From: Paraburkholderia acidisoli
Lineage (GTDB): Bacteria; Pseudomonadota; Gammaproteobacteria; Burkholderiales; Burkholderiaceae
NCBI RefSeq assembly: GCF_009789675.1
Contig: NZ_CP046913.1
Coordinates: forward strand, 1,798,001-1,862,000
DNA length: 64,000 bases
Direction of reading: 5' to 3'
Numbering within the stretch: position 1 is the stretch's first letter; each line of letters starts with the position of its first letter. Under the pieces are notes generated by a model, which saw only the letters and a list, made by a program, of their open reading frames with translations, made no database searches and had not been told where the DNA came from. The position numbers and the translations under genes are program-made. Positions 57,084 through 64,000 of the stretch are shown piece by piece.

Positions 57084-58031
57084 TCACCAGGCCACGCGTT
57101 CGGCTTGTCCGCCCCGTATCACTTCCAGACCGCCCCGCGACGCCTGCAGCGTCGATCCCGGCGCGCGCGACGGCGCGACGCTCGCCGCATGCGGCGCGGT
57201 GCCGCCCGCCAGTTGATCGAGCGCGATGCCCGCCGCCGCGTGCGTGGAGGTGGAGGCTTGCGCGCCGTCGCGCGCCACCACCTTGAGTACGCCCGGCTGC
57301 GGCCCGAATGCGGCGGGGTCGAGCGTGTCGGGGTCGGTGGGATTGCGCAGCGCGAACAGCAGCTGGCCCTGGCTTTGCGCGAGCGCGAGCGTATCGACAT
57401 CGGCGAGCGGCACGGCGATCACAGCCGTGCGCGGCGCCGCTGCCTGCGCGCCGAACGTGCTGGTGCGCGGCGCGCCCACTTTCGCGGCATCGTCAGGATT
57501 CCCGAATACCAGCACGCGCGCCTTCGAGATCAAAAGCCGCGTTTGCGTGCGCCCGATCTCGCCGCTTTGCGCCGTGCCATCGCGGTGCAGCGTGAAGAAC
57601 ACGTCGACGACGTTGCCCGCGCGCAACTGATTGCCCACGGCGTTGGTTTCGTCGACCCGCACGGCCACCGCGCGCTCGCCCGGCGCGAGGCTCGCGGCGA
57701 GGCTCGAAGTGAGTTGCGTGTCGAGCACGGGTGTGTCGGCGGCGACGTCCGTGAGCGGCACGCGGCCGGCGACCATGGCCGAGTCGCTGTACGAACCCGC
57801 CGGATGAATCGGCAGGGGCTTCACGTGCAGCGCGTCGGCGGGAATGGGCTGGCCGGCCGCGAGCGTGCGCGTTGCGACGACGACGGGCGTGAGCGCCTGG
57901 GTCTCGCCCGCCACGGGTTGCGCGACCACGGCCGCGGGCGGCTCGCGGCGCGCGAGCATCAACGCGAACAGCCCGAGCAGCAACGCCCCGGCGATCAGGA
58001 GTCCTGCAAACACTTTGGTCAGATTGGCCAT
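57084..58031 (-). CDS. rcpC: RcpC/CpaB Flp-pilus assembly protein
   Basis: 315 residues. One N-terminal membrane segment (VFAGLLIAGALLLGLFALML) precedes an SAF domain (TPVVVATRTLAAGQPIPADALHVKPLPI...AGRVPLTDVAADTPVL). The family block AVAVRVDETNAVGNQLRAGNVVDVFFTL follows. CpaB proteins are periplasmic partners of the secretin. The order rcpC-rcpA-tadZ-tadA is typical. Confidence 0.93.
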   Translation of the reverse strand: MANLTKVFAGLLIAGALLLGLFALMLARREPPAAVVAQPVAGETQALTPVVVATRTLAAGQPIPADALHVKPLPIHPAGSYSDSAMVAGRVPLTDVAADTPVLDTQLTSSLAASLAPGERAVAVRVDETNAVGNQLRAGNVVDVFFTLHRDGTAQSGEIGRTQTRLLISKARVLVFGNPDDAAKVGAPRTSTFGAQAAAPRTAVIAVPLADVDTLALAQSQGQLLFALRNPTDPDTLDPAAFGPQPGVLKVVARDGAQASTSTHAAAGIALDQLAGGTAPHAASVAPSRAPGSTLQASRGGLEVIRGGQAERVAW

Positions 58032-58101
58032 GAGCAGTCGCCGCTGGAATGCGCCATCGAGACGATGGCAAAAAACGACACGAAGGAGCCGACGATGCGC
58101 G

Positions 58102-58623
58102 TCACAACAGGTTCTCCGGATCGATCTGGACCGTGGCCTGCCCCGTCAACGACGGCGGAATCGCAATGTCGAGCAGAGGCAAGGTGGGAACGAGCGGCTT
58201 GTTGGCGTACGCGTAACTCAGCGTGATCTGGATGCAGTCCATGCTCGCATTGTTGGTGCAGCCCGCGGGCGCCATGTTCACGGCCGGCGTGCAGCTCGTG
58301 GGACCGCCGGTGGCGCTGCCCGCGCCCGGCAGCCAGCTCACCACGGCAAGCGCACGCAGGCACGCCTGCGAGGCGCGGTCGTTGAGCGCGGCGAGCGGGT
58401 CGGTGTTGCTGCGATACGCGAGCGCGGCGCGCGCGCCCTCGCCCGCCGCGGCCGTCAGGCTCTGCTGCACGAGAAACACCATGCTGTACGTGACGATCGC
58501 ATAGAGAATCAGGAAGAACACGGGGAACACGAGCGCGAATTCAATGGCCGCATTGCCGCGTTGCCGGCGTCTGCGCAGGTACGTTCGCGGAAGCGCTCGC
58601 GAGCGGGTTGCGTGGCGGCTCAT
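58102..58623 (-). CDS. tadE: TadE-like pseudopilin
   Basis: 173 residues. A basic start leads to the pseudopilin segment RQRGNAAIEFALVFPVFFLILYAIVTYSMVFLVQQSLTAAAGEGARAAL, with Gly-Asn and Glu at the +5-like position as required for prepilin processing. The rest is a periplasmic domain with paired cysteines. It overlaps tadV by 4 bp. Confidence 0.9.
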   Translation of the reverse strand: MSRHATRSRALPRTYLRRRRQRGNAAIEFALVFPVFFLILYAIVTYSMVFLVQQSLTAAAGEGARAALAYRSNTDPLAALNDRASQACLRALAVVSWLPGAGSATGGPTSCTPAVNMAPAGCTNNASMDCIQITLSYAYANKPLVPTLPLLDIAIPPSLTGQATVQIDPENLL

Positions 58624-59129
58624 CGCACACCTCCGGCAACGAGCTGCAACACCAGCCACGCCAGCGCGGGCGCCGTGAGACAGGTGGCGAACGGCGTGCC
58701 GCGTCGCGCGCCCACGGCGATCACGCGCGCGCGCCGGCCATCGCTGGAAGTATGCGCACGCCGTGCACGCGTGGCGATCAACAAGGCCAGCACGTGCACG
58801 AGCGCCGCGACGCTCGCCACGAGCCACAGCGCGATGAGCGCTTCCTTGCCGCACCATGCGCCGAGCACGGCGAATACCTTTACGTCGGCGGCGCCCATGA
58901 CACGCAGCAAATAAAACGGCAGGAGCGCGACGAAGCCCAGCGCGGCCGCAACCAGCGCCGCGCCGAGATCGATATGCAAAGGGCCGGCGCGAGCGCACGC
59001 CGCGGCGAGCGCCGCAACGAAGCCTGCCAGCACGAGCGCGTTGGGCACACGGCGCGAGCGGACGTCGCACACGGCAACGGCCGCCGCCCATGCGCCGAAC
59101 GCGAGGCAACCAAGGACGTAGAGAGTCAT
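58620..59129 (-). CDS. tadV: A24 prepilin peptidase TadV/CpaA
   Basis: A 169-residue integral membrane aspartyl protease with about six helices. The two catalytic aspartates are in VAVCDVRSRRVPN (~residue 22) and LLRVMGAADVKVFAVLG (~82). The second motif is GAAD, a variant of the usual GxGD. It cleaves the leader peptides of Flp and the pseudopilins. It lies between flp and tadE. Confidence 0.92.
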   Translation of the reverse strand: MTLYVLGCLAFGAWAAAVAVCDVRSRRVPNALVLAGFVAALAAACARAGPLHIDLGAALVAAALGFVALLPFYLLRVMGAADVKVFAVLGAWCGKEALIALWLVASVAALVHVLALLIATRARRAHTSSDGRRARVIAVGARRGTPFATCLTAPALAWLVLQLVAGGVR

Positions 59130-59234
59130 CGCAGTCAGACGCGAGCGATCACGCCGCGTAGCCCGCTTGCGCGGCCTACAGCGGCAGTGAATCGCCTGGT
59201 AGTCCCAGGTAACGAATTGGCGGATGGCGGATGT

Positions 59235-59438
59235 TCAGGTACTGCCGCCCGTGCCCGTCGTCTTGGGAAGCGCCGTGGAAAGCGTGCTGGATATGTCCGA
59301 GAACACGGACGTAAGTTGAGTGCCCAACGTCAGCACCGTTGAGCCGATAGCGAGTGCGATGACCCCCGCGATGAGCCCGTATTCGAGTGCGGTGACGCCG
59401 TCTTCCGACTTCACGAAGTGATGGAACAGCTTGTTCAT
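59235..59438 (-). CDS. flp: Flp family type IVb pilin
   Basis: A 67-residue prepilin. The short basic leader ends EDG, and cleavage before VTALEYGLIAGVIALAI leaves Glu5-Tyr6 in the mature chain, the Flp signature. The hydrophobic helix is ~25 residues and the tail is Ser/Thr/Gly-rich (TTGTGGST). It is the major pilus subunit and the first gene of the minus-strand Tad locus. The frame is open upstream but without pilin character. Confidence 0.96.
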   Translation of the reverse strand: MNKLFHHFVKSEDGVTALEYGLIAGVIALAIGSTVLTLGTQLTSVFSDISSTLSTALPKTTGTGGST

Positions 59439-59887
59439 TTTTCGGCCCTCTCTCTCTTTATTTCGCATTAACGCTGATTTACGCCGGCGCTCTTCATGCG
59501 TCCATGCTGCACGCATGAGCGCTAACGTATCCGGTCCATCCGCGCGGGGCTGCCATGACAGCCCGCCTACGAACTGGTCGAATCGCATGCGATCCCCTCG
59601 CGATGCATACGTCCGACTCATCTGTGTGGTCGATAGCGTACCAAACTTCTTACGCAATCGCCGCATCTGTACTCGCATTATCGACATCCTGCTCCCGCCG
59701 TTTATTCGGGAAAACCATAGTTTGTTTAGTAACACTCGCGCTATTTTCGATTTCCCTTTCCGCATCGATTCATTCCGCATGCAAGTGCAAGTGAGTTGCA
59801 GTCATTCGTCGTCAATACGTAGTGAATGGAGTGACTTTTTCAGAGTGAGTTTGCCGAGTGAATTTCGCGGATGAGTGACGAATGCGT

Positions 59888-59938
59888 CGTTACGCAGGGC
59901 TGCGTAACGTCACGCAGGGCGCGTTACGTGACGTCACG
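59888..59938. promoter_or_regulatory. palindrome cluster, candidate upstream activator sites
   Basis: CGTTACGCAGGGCTGCGTAACG (59888-59909) is a perfect 22-bp palindrome. CGTCACG (59908-59914) and CGTGACG (59927-59933) form a second inverted repeat, followed by the palindrome GTGACGTCAC (59929-59938). They lie 140-190 bp upstream of the sigma-54 promoter, the usual distance for enhancer-binding activators. Confidence 0.55.
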
Positions 59939-60074
59939 CACTCGCGCTCGTGACGTCCCATCGCGCGAACCTCGAATCGATGCGAAGCCCTTCCGCCTCA
60001 AACACACGCCAGCACGCGCTCGGCGTATCGCATTGGCATAGTTTGGCCGCGTCTTCGGACCTCTCGTTTCGAAT

Positions 60075-60090
60075 TGGCACACCTGTTGCA
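60075..60090 (+). promoter_or_regulatory. sigma-54 promoter
   Basis: TGGCAC-ACCTG-TTGCA matches the -24/-12 consensus (TGGCAC-N5-TTGC) at every fixed position. It lies 59 bp before the first lipoprotein gene. The sigma-54 activator at 45917-47311 in the adjacent Tad locus is the natural partner. Confidence 0.8.
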
Positions 60091-60148
60091 GTTATGAGTG
60101 CGCAGGTCATCAAAACATACACAACAGAGCATACGAGACGAGGGCATC

Positions 60149-61720
60149 ATGAAACACGCGCAATTCAAGGACGTCACACGACTCACGCTGATCGCGGCCA
60201 GCGTCGCCACCGCATTGGCACTGAGCGCCTGCGGGGGCTCAGGATCGCTGAGCAGCGGTACGGGCAGCGGCGGCGCGCTGCAAACGAGCGGCGGCACCAC
60301 GGGCTCCGGCAGCGGCACCTCGGGCGACACGGGCACGGGCACCAGCGGCAGCACGACCACGGGCAGCGACGGCTCCGGCAACGGCGGCACCACCACCACC
60401 GGTTCGACCGGCACGGGTACCGGAACGGGCACCGGCACGGGAACGGGTACGGGTACGGGCACCGGCACGGGTACTGGCCCCGTTGTCGCGGCGAACGCCG
60501 TGGGTCAGGTCGCGAACAGCGCGGGTACCGTCGTCGGCGATACCGGCTCAACGGTTTCCGGCATCGGCAGCGTGATTGCTTCGCAGTCCGTACCGGGCGT
60601 GAGCGCGCAAACCACGCAAGCCGCAGGCGGCATCGTGCAAAACGTCGGCGCCGCGGTTTCGACGCTCGGCAGCGGCGTGTCGCAAGGCCTTGGCCAACTC
60701 GGCTCGAGCAGCGACCCCGTGGGCACCACGCTTTCCAGCACGGGCGGCGTCGTGAGCGACGCGGGCAAGGCGGTGACCAGCACCGGCGCGCTTGTGACGA
60801 GTCTCGGCACCGGCTCGCTCTCGCCGCTCGCCCCGCTTACCACGCCGCTCGGCGCGGCGGTCGGCACGGTCGGCGGCGCGGTCACCAACGCGGGTAACTC
60901 GCTCACCACGGCACTCAGCACGGGGCCGGTTCAGCAAGTCACGCAGCAGCTCAGCACGGCCATCACGCCGATCACCTCCACGCTCGCGTCCACCACGCAA
61001 ACCATCGGCAACACGACCGGCATCGGCGCGCCCGTCGCGGGCCTGCTCCAGACGCTCGGCGGCGGCCTGCAGAAAGGCGGCGCGCTCGTCTCGCAAAGCG
61101 GCGGCAGCAACCCCGTCACCGCCGGCGTGGGCAACCTCGTCTCCGACACCGGCACGACCGTCGCCACCGCGGGCAACCTGCTCACGGGCGGCACGGCCAG
61201 CGGCACCAATCCGCTCGCACCGCTCACGGGCGTGCTGGGCAGCCTCACTGGCGCCGCGGGCGGCACCACGGGCTCCAGCGGCACGGGCACGACCGGCACG
61301 GCTGGCGTCGGCCTCGGCGCGGTGCTCGGCCTGACGGCGGGCGCCGGCACGACCAGCGGCACGAGCCCGCTCGCCCCGGTCACCACGGCGCTGAACTCGG
61401 TGACCAGCTCCCTCACCTCGGCAACGGGCGGCAGCACCGGCCCGCTCGCCCCCGTCACCGGCCTCGTCTCGAGCGTGGTCGGCGGCGCCACCAATGCCGT
61501 GGGCAGCGTGACGGGCCTCGGCGCCTCGGTTGGCGCGGGCGCCACCGTCACGGCCAGCAAGACTTCGACGCCCGCCGCGACCCCTTCGACCGCCGGCACG
61601 GCGACGCCGGGCCTCGCGCTCGCCTCGTCGAGCGGCGGCACGAGCGGCGGCGGCGCGACGGGCCCGCTCGCGGGCGTCACCTCGCTCGTCGGCGGCCTGC
61701 TCGGCGGCCTCAAGAAGTGA
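60149..61720 (+). CDS. low-complexity Gly/Thr/Ser/Ala-rich lipoprotein 1
   Basis: 523 residues, RBS GAGGG. The lipoprotein signal LTLIAASVATALALSAC (Cys ~23) is followed by a Gly/Ser/Thr linker that includes about 12 Gly-Thr dipeptides. The rest is a long, nearly charge-free sequence of Gly, Ala, Thr, Ser, Val and Leu with recurring phrases (NPLAPLTGVLGSLTGAAGGTTG, SPLAPVTTALNSVTSSL, VQQVTQQLSTAITPI). Databases may label such proteins collagen-like, but there is no strict Gly-X-Y register. Paralogue of the next gene. First gene behind the sigma-54 promoter, so probably a regulated surface protein. Confidence 0.8.
   Translation: MKHAQFKDVTRLTLIAASVATALALSACGGSGSLSSGTGSGGALQTSGGTTGSGSGTSGDTGTGTSGSTTTGSDGSGNGGTTTTGSTGTGTGTGTGTGTGTGTGTGTGTGPVVAANAVGQVANSAGTVVGDTGSTVSGIGSVIASQSVPGVSAQTTQAAGGIVQNVGAAVSTLGSGVSQGLGQLGSSSDPVGTTLSSTGGVVSDAGKAVTSTGALVTSLGTGSLSPLAPLTTPLGAAVGTVGGAVTNAGNSLTTALSTGPVQQVTQQLSTAITPITSTLASTTQTIGNTTGIGAPVAGLLQTLGGGLQKGGALVSQSGGSNPVTAGVGNLVSDTGTTVATAGNLLTGGTASGTNPLAPLTGVLGSLTGAAGGTTGSSGTGTTGTAGVGLGAVLGLTAGAGTTSGTSPLAPVTTALNSVTSSLTSATGGSTGPLAPVTGLVSSVVGGATNAVGSVTGLGASVGAGATVTASKTSTPAATPSTAGTATPGLALASSSGGTSGGGATGPLAGVTSLVGGLLGGLKK
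60404..60478 (+). repeat. Gly-Thr codon microsatellite
   Basis: About 12 units of a six-base GGC-ACG-type repeat with third-base variation run through the linker of lipoprotein 1. Unit number could change by slippage without changing frame. A shorter version is in the second gene near 61970-62060. Confidence 0.85.
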
Positions 61721-61785
61721 TCCCGCAGTGATTATCCAGTGACCACCCAGTGACCCTTCCGATCGACATTTTGGGAGCCATCACC

Positions 61786-63288
61786 ATGAATACCCCCTCC
61801 AGCGCATCTTGCGCGCAAGTCCCCGCGCGCTCCGGCGCACTCGTACGCGGCCTGCGCCTCACGGCGCTCGCAGCCGCCGTCGCCTGCACGCTCGCCGCCT
61901 GCGGCGGTAGCGGCTACACCCCGCCGTCCGCCTCCACGGGCGGCGGCACCGGCACGAGCGGCTCGACCACCGGCACCGGCACGGGCACGGGCGGCGGCAC
62001 CGGCACGACGACCACGGGCGACACCGGCGGCAACGGCAGCACCGGCACCACCACCACCGGCACCACGGGCGTCGTCAGCAGCGTGGCGAAGACGGCCAGC
62101 GACCTGGGCACCGCGATCGGCTCGACCTCGGTGCCGGGCGTCGACGGCACGGTCACGCAAGGGCTCGGCAGCACGGTCACGAGCACGGGCGGCGTGGTCA
62201 ACGCGCTCTCGAACGCCGTGGCGAGCGGCCTCGGCCAGACCGGCACGACCGCGAATCCCGTCGGTACCACGGTGGCCGGCCTCGGCAGCGTCGTGAGCGC
62301 GACGAGCGGCGTGGTGGGCGGACTCTCGACCACGGTCGGCGGTCTCGGCGCCGGCCAGCTTTCGGCGCTCGCGCCCGTCACCACCCCCGTGGCCTCCCTG
62401 CTGAACCAGACCGCGCAAGCCGTCGACGCCGGCGGCCAGGCGCTCGGCACCGCCCTCGCCTCGGCGCCGGTGCAGCAGGTCACGCAGCCCTTGAGCAGCG
62501 CGATCACGCCGATCGTCACCACGGCCGGTCTCGTCACGCAGCAAGTGGGCACCGCGACGGGCCTCGGCACGCCCGTCTCGGGTCTGCTCTCGCAGGTGGG
62601 CGGCGCGCTGTCGTCGGCCGGCGCGCAGGTCGCCTCGGCGACCAGCGGCTCGGCCAGCAGCGGCACGGGCAGCGCGCTCGGCGGCCTCACCTCGCTGTTG
62701 CCGGTCTCCCTGCCGGGCACCACCGGTCTCGGCGGCGCGACCACGGCCCTCGCCCCGCTGGGCACCGATGTCGGCACGCTCGTGAGCTCGCTCGGCAACA
62801 CCGTCACCAACGCGGGCGGCCTCGTCAATCCGAACGGCCCCAACGGCGCCGCGCCGATACCCGGCCTGATCACGAGCCTCGTCGGCAGCAACAACGTCTC
62901 GGTGGCGAACGGGCCGCCCACGGGCTCGACCAATCCGCTCGCGCCGCTCACGTCGACGCTCTCCAGCCTCGGCCTGGGCGGCCTGACGGGCGCCGCGGGC
63001 GGCACCACGGGTTCGTCCGGCGGCGCGCTCAACGGCGTGCCCGTGATCGGCGTGCTGCTGTCGGGCGCCGTCACGATCGGCGGCGCCGCACCGGCCGCCA
63101 CCACCGCGTCGAACGGCGCGACCACCACCACGGCGTCCGCCACGCCGCTCACCAGCAGCGCCGCGGGCGGCCTGCTGCAACCCGTCACGGGACTCGTCAG
63201 CTCGGTCACGGGCGCGCTGGGCGGCAGCGCGCAATCGGGCGGCACGACGAGTTCGGGAGGACTGCTGAGCGGCCTGTTGCACAAGTAA
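61786..63288 (+). CDS. low-complexity Gly/Thr/Ser/Ala-rich lipoprotein 2
   Basis: 500 residues, RBS TGGGAG. Signal and lipobox (LAAAVACTLAAC, Cys ~41), then a Gly/Thr/Ser linker and a body parallel to lipoprotein 1: TSVPGVDGTVTQGLGSTV, NPVGTTVAGLGSVVS, APVQQVTQPLSSAITPIVTT, GLGTPVSGLLSQVGGAL, NPLAPLTSTLSSLGLGGLTGAAGGTTG. The shared order of phrases shows tandem gene duplication with divergence. 65 bp separate it from the first gene, so the two are probably one transcript. Confidence 0.8.
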   Translation: MNTPSSASCAQVPARSGALVRGLRLTALAAAVACTLAACGGSGYTPPSASTGGGTGTSGSTTGTGTGTGGGTGTTTTGDTGGNGSTGTTTTGTTGVVSSVAKTASDLGTAIGSTSVPGVDGTVTQGLGSTVTSTGGVVNALSNAVASGLGQTGTTANPVGTTVAGLGSVVSATSGVVGGLSTTVGGLGAGQLSALAPVTTPVASLLNQTAQAVDAGGQALGTALASAPVQQVTQPLSSAITPIVTTAGLVTQQVGTATGLGTPVSGLLSQVGGALSSAGAQVASATSGSASSGTGSALGGLTSLLPVSLPGTTGLGGATTALAPLGTDVGTLVSSLGNTVTNAGGLVNPNGPNGAAPIPGLITSLVGSNNVSVANGPPTGSTNPLAPLTSTLSSLGLGGLTGAAGGTTGSSGGALNGVPVIGVLLSGAVTIGGAAPAATTASNGATTTTASATPLTSSAAGGLLQPVTGLVSSVTGALGGSAQSGGTTSSGGLLSGLLHK

Positions 63289-63551
63289 CCTTCGCGCGGC
63301 AGCGCTTGCGCACAGGCGGTACCGGCAGGAGCAGCGAGAGCAGTGAGAGGCAAAGCCCACGACGCGCATCGCGACGACACGATTCGTCGCCCGCGCGGGG
63401 CACCACGGTAGAGAATTCGCAGTACCAGGCAAGTGAAACGACGGGCAATCAGGGAGCCCACAGACCGCCGAAAAGGCGGCACGAGAGGTGGTCGCGCCGG
63501 CGCGTGAGAGGGCGCCGGCGCGCATCGCCCAATCAGTCCGAGGGTAGTCCC

Positions 63552-64000
63552 ATGAAACGCGGATACGCAGGTTGGGTCGCGCTCGCTGCGACGGGGTTGG
63601 TTGCGGGCGCTGGGTTGACGGGGGTGGCTTGCGCGCAGAGCCGGCCGGCATCGAGCGGGAATCCGCTGGACGCCCTGCCGCAGATCAATGCGCCGCAAAA
63701 AGCGCCGAGCGTCAGTGTTCAGGTGCAGCAACAGGCGCCGCAGCTGCAACAACTGCTGGCCACGCATATCACGCCATCGACGTTCAAGGTGGAAGGCGTG
63801 AAGTCCATTCCATTCGACGATGTCGCCAGGCGCTTCGCCCCGCTCGCGCATCGCGACATCACCATCGGCGAGCTGATCGAAACGGCGAACGGCGTGACGA
63901 AGCTGTATCAGGAACGCGGCTACGCGCTCTCGTTCGCGTTCGTGCCCGCGCAGGATTTCGCCGATGGCGTCGTGCGCATCACGGTGGTGGAAGGCTACGT
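63552..64000 (+). CDS. ShlB/FhaC/HecB-type outer-membrane transporter, N-terminal part
   Basis: The first ~149 residues are in the window. A signal peptide (AGWVALAATGLVAGAGLTGVACAQ) and a Gln-rich linker (VQVQQQAPQLQQLLA) precede a POTRA domain of the two-partner-secretion type: ITPSTFKVEGVKSIPFDDVARRFAP, ITIGELIETANGVTKLYQERGYALSFAFVPAQDF, VVRITVVEGY. The expected beta barrel would lie beyond the edge. It follows the two lipoprotein genes by 263 bp in the same direction. It is not next to any exoprotein with a TPS domain inside the window. Confidence 0.88.
   Translation, partial: MKRGYAGWVALAATGLVAGAGLTGVACAQSRPASSGNPLDALPQINAPQKAPSVSVQVQQQAPQLQQLLATHITPSTFKVEGVKSIPFDDVARRFAPLAHRDITIGELIETANGVTKLYQERGYALSFAFVPAQDFADGVVRITVVEGY

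Larger units (their letters stand above)
59439..60148. other. 710-bp divergent regulatory region between flp and the lipoprotein operon
   Basis: Gene-free and AT-richer than its surroundings, especially 59600-59850. It holds a palindrome cluster (59888-59938) and a sigma-54 promoter toward the right. I could not find a clear sigma-54 or sigma-70 promoter reading toward flp. Confidence 0.6.

Overview
The window is a high-GC (roughly 65%) beta-proteobacterial chromosome segment. Gene content and protein style point to Burkholderiaceae, most likely Paraburkholderia or Caballeronia: an oxc/frc oxalate module, an aat-bpt-pyrD cluster, an Hfq2-type long Hfq, and a complete flp-tad-rcp pilus locus. 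This is inferred from family recognition; no search was run.

Layout. 1-3.5 kb: start of a 3-hydroxyisobutyryl-CoA hydrolase-like gene, a TetR regulator, small genes, an SMR efflux pump, a UPF0303 protein and the initiator tRNA-fMet. 3.6-7.2 kb: a visibly AT-richer stretch directly behind tRNA-fMet. It holds a one-TM protein of unknown function, a PD-(D/E)XK-like nuclease candidate and two decayed genes (a glycosyltransferase tail and an internally deleted CdiA/FhaB exoprotein). It looks like island or remnant DNA, although no integrase or att repeat is visible. 7.7-22.4 kb: housekeeping genes (NUDIX, aat, bpt, pyrD, a cystine-type ABC binding protein and permease, a Gfo/Idh oxidoreductase, GntR and Crp regulators, rpiA, rlmB, rnr) followed by a duplicated tRNA-Leu(CAG) locus with a damaged third copy. 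22.5-44.6 kb: alpha/beta hydrolase, pntAB, a PAS protein, the oxalyl-CoA decarboxylase/formyl-CoA transferase module with its GntR regulator, two acyl-CoA ligases, an SDR, a TPR/glycosyltransferase-like protein, an MFS carrier, an ECF sigma/anti-sigma operon headed by a 59-residue repeat peptide, and Hfq2.

45.1-59.4 kb: one long minus-strand Tad pilus locus read from flp: flp, tadV, tadE, rcpC, rcpA, tadZ, tadA, tadB, tadC, tadD-like, DUF3613, tadG-like, a sigma-54 activator, and then a separate DUF2968 lipoprotein. Many genes overlap by 4 bp. tadB carries an apparent single-base frameshift at a run of five G (C on the coding strand).

60.1-64.0 kb, divergent from flp: two paralogous, low-complexity Gly/Thr/Ser/Ala-rich lipoproteins and the start of a ShlB/FhaC-type outer-membrane transporter. 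A textbook sigma-54 promoter (TGGCAC-N5-TTGC) sits 59 bp before the first gene, and a palindrome cluster lies about 170 bp further up. With the sigma-54 activator encoded inside the adjacent Tad locus, this suggests a co-regulated pilus plus surface-protein/secretion module. It is the most interesting and least described part of the window.
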